Below, one piece after another: positions 1-8,518 of a stretch of DNA of 64,000 nucleotides; position 1 is the first letter of the stretch, and each line of letters starts with the position of its first letter. This DNA comes from Streptomyces sp. GQFP (lineage in GTDB: Bacteria; Actinomycetota; Actinomycetes; Streptomycetales; Streptomycetaceae). Where the stretch lies: contig NZ_CP089312.1 of assembly GCF_021545335.1 (NCBI RefSeq), positions 806,001 to 870,000 of the forward strand. The letters are read 5' to 3'. Both the position numbers and the translations under genes were made by a program. The notes under the pieces were generated by a model. The model had not been told where the DNA came from. It did not search any database and was given only the letters and a program-made list of their open reading frames with translations.

Positions 1-288
1 CCATGTCACCGAGTCGGTCAGCAGCTCGCTGTAGTTGCCGAACCCGACGTAGCGCCAGTTGGGCGAGATGCCGTCGAAGGTGGTGAAGCTCAGCCACAGC
101 GCGTACGCCATGGGACCGACGGTCAGCAGCAGGAACCCGATGATCCAGGGCGAGGTGAACAGGTAGAACGCCCGCCGCCGGCGTGCGGTCATGGAGGTCC
201 GGGGCAGGTCACCGGAGCCGGCGGCGGCCCGGGTGCGAACGGCGGGCCGGGGCCGCTCGGCGACTTCAGGGATCTGGCCGACTGTCAT
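1..288 (-). CDS. Sugar ABC transporter permease (MalF type), 5' part only
   Basis: The frame starts at the ATG whose complement ends at 288 and runs off the left edge, so only about 96 residues are visible. A basic N-terminal tail with an RRRR stretch is followed by a hydrophobic first membrane segment (FYLFTSPWIIGFLLLTVGPM) and the text NWRYVGFGNYSELL, which is typical of MalF/UgpA-like binding-protein-dependent permeases. Its ATG overlaps the stop of the upstream binding-protein gene (ATGA), so the two are translationally coupled. It would form the membrane channel of a carbohydrate importer; the second permease presumably lies beyond the edge. Family assignment is firm; the substrate is inferred only from the neighbouring glycosidases. 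Confidence 0.88.
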   Translation of the reverse strand, partial: MTVGQIPEVAERPRPAVRTRAAAGSGDLPRTSMTARRRRAFYLFTSPWIIGFLLLTVGPMAYALWLSFTTFDGISPNWRYVGFGNYSELLTDSVTW

Positions 289-1634
289 CCCACCTGCTCC
301 TTACCGCGCTTCATCTGCTCGTTGATGGTCGAGTTGAGGCGTCCGGCGAGGGTGTCGACGGAGATCTGGCCGTTCATCGCGGCCGGAAGGATCTGGTTGA
401 TGAGCGCGTCGGCGGCTTCGGTCTTGATGTAGGGCGTGAAGGGCGTCACGGAGAAGTGCTCCAGCTCAGCCTGCTGGACCTTGAGGACGCGCTTTTGGTA
501 GTCCTCCTTCTGCGGCATCAGCGGGCGGAGCGACTTCAGGGTGGGTATGCCCCAGCCGCCCTCCGCGCGCCCCTTGGCCGGACCCTCCCCGAAGAACCAC
601 TCGAAGACCCGCCAGGCGGCGTCCTTGTTCCGTGCCTTCGTCGGCATCCACATGCCCGTGCCACCCTGGCAGGAGCTGAGCCGCGGGCCGCCTTCGAAGA
701 CCGGTGCGGGGGCGAGCCGGGACACCTCGGCCACCTTCGCCTCGGCGTTGATCATGCCGCCGAGCCAGTAGCCGTTGCCGGACATGGCCATCCGGCCCGC
801 GACGTAGGTGGGCCCGTCCCAGCCGTCGGGGTTGGGCTGGATGAGGCTCGGCCCCACCTTGGCCTTGGCGTAGTCCACGTACCAGGTCAGGGCCTTGCGG
901 GCCTCGGGGGTGGTGAAGTCGACGCGGCTGAAGTCCGGCGAGAAGAGGCTGCCTCCGGCGGCGGCTGTCAGGTTCGCGAAGAGGATGGCGAGGCCCAGGC
1001 CGTTGTAGCTGCCGCCGTATACGGTGGTCTGGCCGTTCTTGCGCTGGACCAGTCGCTTGGCGTTGTCCAGCCACTCCTCGTAGGTGATCGGCTCGGTCTC
1101 GGACGGGTAGTCGACACCCGCCCTGTCGAAGTGCGAGGTGTTGTACCAGAACATCGCGTCCTGGGAGAAGTCCTTCGCCATGCCGTAGCGGGGGCCCTTG
1201 CCCTGGGTGGTGCCGTCGTACCGCCACAGGTCGTTGGCCGGGTCCAGGTCATCGGTCCTGAGAATGGTGGACTTGGCGAAGTAGGGATCCAGGTCCTCGG
1301 CCACGCCCCGGGCGGCGAAGTACGGCGCGTCCAGGGCTCCGACGCCACGTACCAGGTCCGGTGCGTTGCCGCTGGTGAGCATCGCGATCAGCCGGGTGAT
1401 GTCGTTCGCCACCACGGTGATGCTGATGCCGAGTTCCTTCTGAGCCTGCTGGATCAGCTCCGTGGAGATGTCGTCGAGGGAGACCATCATCGTGATGCTC
1501 TCGCCACCGCCGGTCGCGGCGCCGGCCACCTTCAGAGCGCAGCCGCTCAACGCGGCCGCTCCGGCCGCGGCACCTCCCGCCGACAGGGCGAGAAAACGGC
1601 GGCGGCTCGGGGGAGCGCCGGAATGTGCGCGCAT
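285..1634 (-). CDS. Extracellular sugar-binding lipoprotein of an ABC importer
   Basis: A 449-residue family 1 solute-binding protein. The N-terminus carries a twin-arginine motif (RRRFLALSAGG) followed by a lipobox-like LSGC near residue 32, so it is probably exported folded by Tat and anchored to the outer membrane face by lipidation. The size and the mid-protein text (GGSYNGLGLAILFAN, NGYWLGGMINAEAK, WFFGEGPAKG) suit a type I periplasmic-fold sugar binder. It is transcribed away from the ROK regulator and overlaps the permease start by four bases. The intergenic AACCGGTT palindrome suggests repression by that ROK protein. The ligand is probably an oligosaccharide released by the GH51 and GH31 enzymes encoded divergently; that is inference. 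Confidence 0.9.
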   Translation of the reverse strand: MRAHSGAPPSRRRFLALSAGGAAAGAAALSGCALKVAGAATGGGESITMMVSLDDISTELIQQAQKELGISITVVANDITRLIAMLTSGNAPDLVRGVGALDAPYFAARGVAEDLDPYFAKSTILRTDDLDPANDLWRYDGTTQGKGPRYGMAKDFSQDAMFWYNTSHFDRAGVDYPSETEPITYEEWLDNAKRLVQRKNGQTTVYGGSYNGLGLAILFANLTAAAGGSLFSPDFSRVDFTTPEARKALTWYVDYAKAKVGPSLIQPNPDGWDGPTYVAGRMAMSGNGYWLGGMINAEAKVAEVSRLAPAPVFEGGPRLSSCQGGTGMWMPTKARNKDAAWRVFEWFFGEGPAKGRAEGGWGIPTLKSLRPLMPQKEDYQKRVLKVQQAELEHFSVTPFTPYIKTEAADALINQILPAAMNGQISVDTLAGRLNSTINEQMKRGKEQVG

Positions 1635-1690
1635 CGACGCGTCACCTCCTGCTTCGTGTGGTGCGGGCTACCGGCAGCGAGGTCTTGCAG

Positions 1691-1710
1691 ACTAGTAACC
1701 GGTTGCTGTC
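1691..1710. promoter_or_regulatory. Candidate ROK operator in the divergent promoter
   Basis: The sequence AGTAACCGGTTGCT (1694-1707) is a palindrome with arms AG.AACC/GGTT.CT, and it is flanked by CAGAC (1688-1692) and GTCTG (1708-1712). It sits between the divergent binding-protein and ROK genes. The same 14-mer with one changed base recurs inside the ROK gene at 2018-2031. This placement is what an autoregulating ROK repressor would need. No binding data; inference from palindromy, position and recurrence. Confidence 0.55.
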
Positions 1711-1776
1711 TGATGGAGCCAGAGCTTCTTCCTGTCCGGAAACAACGTCAAGCCCTTCGTCGGATTTTCGAAAAGA

Positions 1777-3012
1777 ATGGGTAACCTCAGCGACATGACG
1801 CCAAGGGCTGGAGGCTCGTTGCAGAGCCTCCGGAAAGCGAACGAAGACCAGATCCTCAGGCTGCTCATCTGCGAAGGTCCCCTGCACAGAGCCGAGTTGG
1901 CGCGCAGAACGGATGTCTCCCGAACCACCGCGGCAACGATCATCCGTGGACTGATGGCTCGCGGCCTGGTGATCGAGGCGGACGACGAACCAGCGGGCGA
2001 TCTCGACGGTCGGGTTAGAAACCGGTTGCTAATCACCCCGCATGCAGCCGTCGTCGCGGGAATGAATCACACCGTCGACGGCGTCTGGCTGAACCTCACC
2101 GACCTCGCCACGGGGGAGATCGCAAGCTCCGGCACCGTGCTGGCCCCCGGCACCGGGCCGGCCGAGCGCATCGAAGCGGGCGTATCGGTGCTTCAACGAC
2201 TGCTGGACGACGCGGGGTTGGACAGGGGCAGGGTCCTCGGCGTCGGCATCGGTATGCCCGGGCCGATCCATCACGGCACGGGCGTGGTCAGCGTGTCGCT
2301 GCCCGGACAGCCCTGGTCCCACGCGCATGTCACCGCTGAGCTCGAACGAGTGCTCGGCCTGCCGGTCATGGTGGAGAACGGCACCCGCCTGGAGGGCGTG
2401 GCCGAAGCCCGCTGGGGTGCGGGCCGGGGGGTGGCGAATCTTCTGTACGTCGGTCTGTCCAGCGGCATCGGTTCAGCGCTCGTCCTCGACGGGCGCCTCC
2501 ACCGGGGAGCCGTCGGCGCCGCGGGCGAGCTGGGCCATGTGTCGGTGGACATCGACGGTCCCGTCTGTCCGTGCGGCAACCGCGGCTGCCTCGTGCTGCA
2601 CGCCGGCCTCCCGGCCGTACTCGCCGCGCTGCGGCGGGAGTTCGGCACGGGGGCCGAGCTGGACGAGATGCTGGTCCGCACCGCGGCCGGAGATCCGGCG
2701 GGCGAGAGGGTGTTCACCCGTGCGGGCACCGTGGTCGGTCGGTTACTGGCCAACCTGTGCAATCTGCTCAACCCCGAACGCATCGTCGTGGGCGGCGAGT
2801 TGTCTCTGGCCGGCGAGGCCCTGCTCGCACCGATGCGCTCAGCGATCCGCAGGACGGCACTGTCGCTGGTACGGGATGTGGAAGTGGTTCCGGCCGAGTT
2901 GGGGCACGGCGCCCGGAGCGGCGCGCTCGGCGGCGCGGCCCTCGTCCTCGGTGAGACCCCCGACCTGGCCGCAGCGCTCAACAACCTCTCCGCGAAGGGA
3001 AGCACCGCATGA
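1777..3012 (+). CDS. ROK family transcriptional regulator
   Basis: A 411-residue protein with an N-terminal winged helix-turn-helix (about residues 15-65, text LHRAELARRTDVSRTTAATIIRGL) and a C-terminal ROK fold. The ROK zinc motif CxCGxxGC is present as CPCGNRGC, and the HGARSGALGGAAL tail is typical. The sugar-kinase phosphate loop DxGxT is absent from the start of the ROK domain, which fits a repressor rather than a kinase. ATG at 1777 is used; ATG at 1795 is a shorter alternative. Its stop overlaps the GH51 start (ATGA), so it leads the glycosidase operon. Codon 323 (2743-2745) is TTA, the rare leucine codon that in Streptomyces depends on the bldA tRNA. Confidence 0.93.
   Translation: MGNLSDMTPRAGGSLQSLRKANEDQILRLLICEGPLHRAELARRTDVSRTTAATIIRGLMARGLVIEADDEPAGDLDGRVRNRLLITPHAAVVAGMNHTVDGVWLNLTDLATGEIASSGTVLAPGTGPAERIEAGVSVLQRLLDDAGLDRGRVLGVGIGMPGPIHHGTGVVSVSLPGQPWSHAHVTAELERVLGLPVMVENGTRLEGVAEARWGAGRGVANLLYVGLSSGIGSALVLDGRLHRGAVGAAGELGHVSVDIDGPVCPCGNRGCLVLHAGLPAVLAALRREFGTGAELDEMLVRTAAGDPAGERVFTRAGTVVGRLLANLCNLLNPERIVVGGELSLAGEALLAPMRSAIRRTALSLVRDVEVVPAELGHGARSGALGGAALVLGETPDLAAALNNLSAKGSTA
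2015..2032. promoter_or_regulatory. Candidate intragenic ROK operator
   Basis: TTAGAAACCGGTTGCTAA is an 18-bp palindrome with one mismatched pair (A/G at 2019/2028). It lies within the ROK coding sequence, 323 bp from the matching intergenic site (centre 1700.5 to centre 2023.5). Paired promoter and intragenic sites are a common arrangement for repression by DNA looping. Because the bases are also coding, part of the match could be chance. Confidence 0.5.
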
Positions 3013-5339
3013 CGAACGGCGTCGAACCGGGCCGGACATCCCGCACGACCGGCAGTGCCCGCACCGGTGACCCGGCTCACCCCGTCGACCGCCCGACGAT
3101 CCGGATCGACGCGAGGCCGGACGCCGGAAAGCCGATCGGCCGGGATCTGTTCGGCGCGTTCTTCGAGGACCTCAACTACGCCGCCGACGGCGGACTGTAC
3201 GCAGAGCTGGTGCAGAACCGCTCCTTCGAGTACTCCCCCGAGGATGCCGCCGGCTGGCACGCCCTGACAGCGTGGGAACTCGTGGAACTCCGCGGCGGAC
3301 AGGGCAGCGTCGGCGTCGCCACGACCGACCCCCTGCACCCCGCCAACCCGCACTACGCGGTGTTGGAGGTGACGGCAGGGGACGGCGTCGGACTGACCAA
3401 CCACGGCTTCGACGGCATCCCGGTCCAGGCCGGAGCGTCGTACGTCGTCAGTCTCCACGCCCGCCGTGCCAAGGGCCCGAGCGCCCCGCTCACCGTCCGG
3501 CTGGAGGGCGCCCGCGGAACGTACGCCCAGGCCTCGATCGGCGAGCCGACGGACACCTGGACCCGGTACGAGACGACGCTGACCTCAAGCGCCACCGATC
3601 CCGAGGCACGGCTCGTCGTCCTCGCCACCCGGCCCGGCACCATCCACCTGGACCTGGTCTCCCTCTTCCCCGAGGCCACCTTCCGCGGCCGGCCGGGTGG
3701 CCTGCGCTCGGACCTGGCCCAGGCCATCGCCGATCTGAAGCCCAAGTTCCTTCGATTTCCCGGCGGTTGCGTGGCCCACGGCCTCGGCCTGGGCAACATG
3801 TACCGCTGGAAGGACACGATCGGCCCACTCGAAGGGCGCCGCCAGCAGCGGAACCTGTGGGGTTATCACCAGTCCGCCGGGCTGGGCTACTTCGAGTACT
3901 TCCAGTTCTGCGAGGACATCGGAGCGAAGCCGCTGCCGGTGGTGGCCGCAGGAGTCTGCTGTCAGAACACACCGGGCGGCCCGCAGGGCATCCCGCTGGA
4001 CGAGATGCCCGCGTACGTACGGGAGATCCTCGATCTCGTCGAGTACGCCAATGGGCCCGCCGACTCGGTGTGGGGCGCCCGGCGGGCGGAGGCCGGACAT
4101 CCCGAACCGTTCGGCCTGGAGTACCTCGGCGTCGGCAACGAGGACGCGATCACCCCGGAGTTCCGGGACCGGTTCGAGATCATCCACCGAGCGCTGCGCG
4201 AGCGGCATCCGGAGATCACGGTCGTCGGGACCGTGGGGCCGAACCCGGCGGGCGAGGACTTCGACCTGGGCTGGGAGTTCGCCCGGAAGCTCGGTCTCGC
4301 GATGGTCGACGAGCACATGTACCTGTCCCCGCGTTGGTTCCTGCAGAACACCCGCCGCTACGACGACTACGACCGCGCGGGGCCGAAGGTGTACGTAGGC
4401 GAGTGGGCGTCCCGGGGCAGCACCCTGCGCAACGCGCTCGCGGAGGCGGCGTTCATGAACGGCCTCGAACGCAACGGCGACGTCGTGGCGCTGGCCTCGT
4501 ACGCCCCGCTGCTCGCCAAGTCCGGCCACACCCAGTGGAATCCGGACCTCATCTACTTCGACAACACCAGCGTGCGGCTCACCCCCAGCTACCACGCGCA
4601 GCGGATGCACTCCACCCACCACGGGGACGTGTGGCTGCCGCACACCGTGACCGGTGCTCCGGCCGCCGCTCCCCCGCCCGACCCGCTGCGTGGCGGAGGC
4701 GTGCTGCTCACCACGACCGACACGCAGGCCGACTACCGCGGGCTGCGGGTCACCAGTGGCGCGGCCGACTACACCGTCGAGCTCCAGGCACGCAAGAACG
4801 CGGGCGCGGAGGGCTTCGTGATCGGCTTCGGCGCGGTGGACACTCCGGACCACTACCTCTGGAGTCTCGGTGGCTGGCACAACCAGAGCCTGACCCTCCA
4901 CCGCAGGTGCGACGGCTTCGTCGAGGACCTCGCCCGGGTGCCCGGGCCGATCGAGACGGGACGCTGGTACGACATCCGCATCGAGGTCACCGGGCCCCTG
5001 GTGCGCTGCTTCCTGGACAACGTGCTGGTCCATGAGGTCGAGGACGACAGGACCCCACCGGAGACCTTCTCCGTCTCCTGCGTACGGGACTCGGCCACCG
5101 GTGATCTCCTCGTCAAGATCGTCAATCTCGCCCCGGACGAGTTCGTCGCCGACATCGGGATCGACGGCGCGGACCGTGTCTCCGGCCGTGCCACCAGGAC
5201 CGTCCTCGCAGGTGACCCGGTGAGCTCGCTCGCGGATCCGCACACCTCGGTCATCGAGGCGGGCGGGGCCTTCGACTGCGTCCTCCCGCCGCACTCGTTC
5301 ACAGCTCTGCGTCTTCGCGCCGACGGGGAGGCGACGTAA
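3009..5339 (+). CDS. GH51 alpha-L-arabinofuranosidase, multidomain
   Basis: A 776-residue glycoside hydrolase that would release L-arabinofuranose from arabinoxylan or arabinan. The start IGRDLFGAFFEDLNYAADGG is the GH51 signature. A carbohydrate-binding-like beta-sandwich (about residues 70-235) precedes the TIM barrel. The acid/base glutamate is in GVGNED (E378) and the nucleophile glutamate in VYVGEWAS (E465). A concanavalin-like domain follows (about 570-690), ending in a beta domain. There is no signal peptide, so it probably acts on imported oligosaccharides, matching the adjacent importer. The start overlaps the ROK stop. The first 30 residues are low in complexity and may be an extension. 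Confidence 0.93.
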   Translation: MTNGVEPGRTSRTTGSARTGDPAHPVDRPTIRIDARPDAGKPIGRDLFGAFFEDLNYAADGGLYAELVQNRSFEYSPEDAAGWHALTAWELVELRGGQGSVGVATTDPLHPANPHYAVLEVTAGDGVGLTNHGFDGIPVQAGASYVVSLHARRAKGPSAPLTVRLEGARGTYAQASIGEPTDTWTRYETTLTSSATDPEARLVVLATRPGTIHLDLVSLFPEATFRGRPGGLRSDLAQAIADLKPKFLRFPGGCVAHGLGLGNMYRWKDTIGPLEGRRQQRNLWGYHQSAGLGYFEYFQFCEDIGAKPLPVVAAGVCCQNTPGGPQGIPLDEMPAYVREILDLVEYANGPADSVWGARRAEAGHPEPFGLEYLGVGNEDAITPEFRDRFEIIHRALRERHPEITVVGTVGPNPAGEDFDLGWEFARKLGLAMVDEHMYLSPRWFLQNTRRYDDYDRAGPKVYVGEWASRGSTLRNALAEAAFMNGLERNGDVVALASYAPLLAKSGHTQWNPDLIYFDNTSVRLTPSYHAQRMHSTHHGDVWLPHTVTGAPAAAPPPDPLRGGGVLLTTTDTQADYRGLRVTSGAADYTVELQARKNAGAEGFVIGFGAVDTPDHYLWSLGGWHNQSLTLHRRCDGFVEDLARVPGPIETGRWYDIRIEVTGPLVRCFLDNVLVHEVEDDRTPPETFSVSCVRDSATGDLLVKIVNLAPDEFVADIGIDGADRVSGRATRTVLAGDPVSSLADPHTSVIEAGGAFDCVLPPHSFTALRLRADGEAT

Positions 5340-5394
5340 GGCGCCCGGCCCCGTTCGTCACCCCCGTCCCACGGCTTGTGAAAGGAACCGAAGG

Positions 5395-6366
5395 ATGCGC
5401 TACCGACAACTCGGCCGCAGCGGCATCTCCGTCTCGGAGATCGGCTACGGCGCCTGGGGCATCGGCCGGAACGCGTGGAAGGGGGCCACGGAGGACGAGT
5501 CCGTCCGCGCCCTCCACCGGGCCGTCGACCTGGGCGTGAACCTCATCGACACCGCGCGCGGCTACGGGCAGAGCGAGCACGTCGTCGGACGGGCGCTCAG
5601 GGAACTGGGAGCGGGCGCGGACGACGTCCTCGTGGCGACCAAGGCGTCGCCCAAGATCCCCGTCGACCTGGACGAACGCGGTCTGGACCCGCTCGACACC
5701 TACCCCGCCTCCCATCTGCTCGACAGCGTGGAGACCAGCCTCGCCGAGCTGGGCCGGGACCACATCGACCTGCTCCAGCTGCACACGTGGAACGACGCGT
5801 GGACCGGCCGCGGCGACTGGCTGGAGATGGTCGAGGCTCTCAAACAGGCGGGCAAGATCCGTATGTTCGGCATCTCGGTGAAGGACCACCAGCCGGACAA
5901 CGCGATCCAACTCGTGCGCACCGGGGTCCTCGACACCGTGCAGGTGATCTACAACGTCTTCGAACAGGCCCCGGCCGACGCCCTGTTGCCCGCCTGTGCG
6001 GAACACGGCGTGGGCGTGATCGCGCGGGTCGCGCTGGACGAAGGCGCACTGACGGGCCGTATCACCTCGGGCGTCACCTTCCCCGAAGGCGACTGGCGCC
6101 ACTGGTACTTCAGGGAGGACCGGCCCGCACAGGTCGAGCGGCATGTGGCCGCGATCGTCGACGACCTCGGTATCGCACCCGACGAGATCGCGAGCACCGC
6201 GCTGCGGTTCGCCCTCGCCGGCGAAGGGATCTCGACCGTCATCGTCGGCATGCGCTCCACGGCCAACGTCGAACGCAACGCGGGCGTCTGCGACCTCCCG
6301 CCGCTCACCGCCGAACAGCTGGCGGTCCTCGCCAAGCACCGCTGGCAGAAGAACTTCTACTCCTGA
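5395..6366 (+). CDS. Aldo/keto reductase
   Basis: A 323-residue single-domain NAD(P)H-dependent aldo/keto reductase with a strong ribosome site (AAAGGAA) before the ATG. The catalytic tetrad can be read from the sequence: Asp and Tyr in LIDTARGYGQSEHVVG, Lys in VLVATKAS, His in LLQLHTWN. The C-terminal cofactor-binding text STVIVGMRSTANVERN is present. It lies 55 bp after GH51 and just before GH31, so it is co-transcribed with glycosidases and may reduce or oxidise a released sugar aldehyde. The exact substrate cannot be read from the sequence. Confidence 0.9.
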   Translation: MRYRQLGRSGISVSEIGYGAWGIGRNAWKGATEDESVRALHRAVDLGVNLIDTARGYGQSEHVVGRALRELGAGADDVLVATKASPKIPVDLDERGLDPLDTYPASHLLDSVETSLAELGRDHIDLLQLHTWNDAWTGRGDWLEMVEALKQAGKIRMFGISVKDHQPDNAIQLVRTGVLDTVQVIYNVFEQAPADALLPACAEHGVGVIARVALDEGALTGRITSGVTFPEGDWRHWYFREDRPAQVERHVAAIVDDLGIAPDEIASTALRFALAGEGISTVIVGMRSTANVERNAGVCDLPPLTAEQLAVLAKHRWQKNFYS

Positions 6367-6372
6367 GAGCCG

Positions 6373-8409
6373 ATGAGGAACAAGATGTCCGACTACATGG
6401 AGCACGAGGGCGGCCTGGTGCGCCGGACCGCCGACGAGATCCTGCGCGTCGAGCCCTGGGGCCCGCACGCCCTACGGGTGAGCGCCACCGCCGGGACCGC
6501 CGTCGACCGGAACCTGCCCGGCGCGCTCGACTCCACCGCGCCGACCGCTCCGGACGCCGGGGTCTCCGTACTGCCCGACGGCACAGCACGGTTGGTCAAC
6601 GGCCGCATCACCGCGCACGCCGACACCTACGGACGGCTCCGGTTCACGCATACGGCCACGGGCCGTGAACTCCTCGCGGAGAAACGGGCGTACACCTGGT
6701 ACCAGGGACCCCGGGTGTACGCGGACGGCCGTGTCGAGCAGCACTTCGAGGCGTACGACGGTGAGCGCGTCCACGGTCTCGGGCAGCATCTGCACGGCCG
6801 GCTCGACCAGAAGGGCCATGTCATCGACCTGGTCCAGGGCAACACCGTGGCCACCATCCCCTTCCTGAACTCCTCGCGCGGCTACGGCCTGTTGTGGAAC
6901 AACCCGGCGCTCGGCCGCGTGGAACTCGGCGCAGACATCACCCGCTGGACGGCCGAGACCCCCGGGGCGGACCGGATCGACTACTGGATCACCGCGGGCG
7001 ACCCGGCCGAGATCATGGAGTCGTACGCCGACGCCACCGGGCATCCGCCGCTGCTGCCCGAGTGGGCGTCCGGCTTCTGGCAGTCGAAGCTCCGCTATCG
7101 CACGCAGGACGAACTCCTCGCCGTGGCACGGGAGTACAAGGAGCGCGGGCTGCCGCTGTCCGTGATCGTCAGCGACTTCTTCCACTGGCCGAAGATGGGC
7201 GACTGGCGGTTCGAGGAGAGCGAGTGGCCCGACCCGGCGGCGATGGCGAAGGAACTGGAGGCGCAGGGCGTCAAGTTGGCCGTCTCCGTCTGGCCGACCC
7301 TCGAACCGGACAGCGAGAACTACGCGCCGCTGCAGGCCGTCGACGGACTCGTGCGGGACGGCGCCCGCGACGGTGAGCCGCTGACGTTCGACTTTCCGGC
7401 CCGGGGTCATGGCGCGGACCTCCAGCCGATGGCGTACTACGACCCCACCAACCCCATGGCCCGCCGACTGATGTGGCAGCGCCTGAACGACAACTACCGT
7501 TCCCAGGGCGTGACCGCCTTCTGGCTGGACTCCGCCGAACCGGACATGCCGCCGGCTCTGGCCGCCCGCGCGCTTTACTCCACGGGACCCGGCACCCAGG
7601 TCACCAACCTCTACGGGCTCTACCACGCGCAGGCCGTCGCCGACGGTCTGCGCGCGGCCGGGGACGACCGGCCGCTGACGCTGATCCGGTCCGCGTGGGC
7701 GGGCAGCCAGCGCCACGGCACCGCCCTGTGGTCCGGCGACATCTCGTCGACCTTCGACTCGCTGGCCCGGCAGATCCGGGCCGGCCTCAACGTCGCCATG
7801 AGCGGCATCCCGTGGTGGAACACCGACATCGGCGGATTCAACGGCGGCGACCCGGCCGACCCTGCCTACCAGGAGCTGCTGGTCCGCTGGTTCCAGTACG
7901 GCACCTTCAGCCCGATCATGCGCCTTCACGGCGACCGGGCGCCCAACCACCCCACCTTCAGCGCCGACATGACCGGCGGCCCCAACGAGGTCTGGTCGTA
8001 CGGCGAGGAGGCCTACCCCATCCTCGCCGACCACCTGCGGCTGCGCGAGCGGCTGCGCCCGTACCTGGCCGAACTGTCCGAGCAGGCCCACCGCACCGGC
8101 GCACCCCCCATGCGTCCCCTCTTCTTCGGCTTCCCGGAGGACGAGCGGGCCTGGGACGTGGACGACCAGTTCCTGCTCGGCCCGGATGTGCTCGTCGCCC
8201 CCGTGTACGAGGCCGGCGCTCGCGCCCGGTCCGTGTACCTGCCGGGAGACTGCCGCTGGCTGGACCCGGCGACCGGCACGTTCCACGAGGGGGGAACGAG
8301 CGTGGAGGCCATGGCTCCCTTGTCCCGCATCCCGGTTTTCGTACGGGAGGGAGCCACCGTGTCGGCCGCGTTCGCCGCACAGGGCGGCGACGGCCGTAAC
8401 AGCCTCTGA
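6373..8409 (+). CDS. GH31 alpha-glycosidase (alpha-xylosidase or alpha-glucosidase)
   Basis: A 678-residue GH31 enzyme. The nucleophile aspartate lies in FWLDSAEPDMP (D386) and the acid/base aspartate in LWSGDISSTF (D456). The N-terminal beta-sandwich, the text GHPPLLPEWASGFWQSKLRYRT and the final beta domains are all present. The length and SAEPDMP text fit bacterial alpha-xylosidases such as YicI, which remove xylose from xyloglucan oligosaccharides; alpha-glucosidase cannot be excluded. It lacks a signal peptide and is probably cytoplasmic. It is the third enzyme of the ROK-led operon, six bases after the reductase stop. ATG at 6385 is an alternative start. Confidence 0.9.
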   Translation: MRNKMSDYMEHEGGLVRRTADEILRVEPWGPHALRVSATAGTAVDRNLPGALDSTAPTAPDAGVSVLPDGTARLVNGRITAHADTYGRLRFTHTATGRELLAEKRAYTWYQGPRVYADGRVEQHFEAYDGERVHGLGQHLHGRLDQKGHVIDLVQGNTVATIPFLNSSRGYGLLWNNPALGRVELGADITRWTAETPGADRIDYWITAGDPAEIMESYADATGHPPLLPEWASGFWQSKLRYRTQDELLAVAREYKERGLPLSVIVSDFFHWPKMGDWRFEESEWPDPAAMAKELEAQGVKLAVSVWPTLEPDSENYAPLQAVDGLVRDGARDGEPLTFDFPARGHGADLQPMAYYDPTNPMARRLMWQRLNDNYRSQGVTAFWLDSAEPDMPPALAARALYSTGPGTQVTNLYGLYHAQAVADGLRAAGDDRPLTLIRSAWAGSQRHGTALWSGDISSTFDSLARQIRAGLNVAMSGIPWWNTDIGGFNGGDPADPAYQELLVRWFQYGTFSPIMRLHGDRAPNHPTFSADMTGGPNEVWSYGEEAYPILADHLRLRERLRPYLAELSEQAHRTGAPPMRPLFFGFPEDERAWDVDDQFLLGPDVLVAPVYEAGARARSVYLPGDCRWLDPATGTFHEGGTSVEAMAPLSRIPVFVREGATVSAAFAAQGGDGRNSL

Positions 8410-8434
8410 GCTGGACCGGTGAGGTCAGGTGCAG

Positions 8435-8458
8435 CCCGCGCCCCGAAAGGGGCGCGGG
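8435..8458. terminator. Bidirectional hairpin terminator
   Basis: A perfect 10-bp stem CCCGCGCCCC/GGGGCGCGGG with a GAAA tetraloop sits in the 109-bp gap between the convergent GH31 and KDG kinase genes. The following text resembles an intergenic element that I recall as widely repeated in Streptomyces genomes. Confidence 0.8.
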
Positions 8459-8518
8459 GAACCGCGCGACCAGCCCCCACCGGCCCGCAGCGAACGAACC
8501 GCATCTCCAGCGGAGCGC

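Noticed and set aside
183..1784. 533-residue plus-strand frame over the first binding-protein gene
   Set aside because: Overlaps a clear lipoprotein gene on the other strand and shows only the reversed codon bias expected of a shadow frame.
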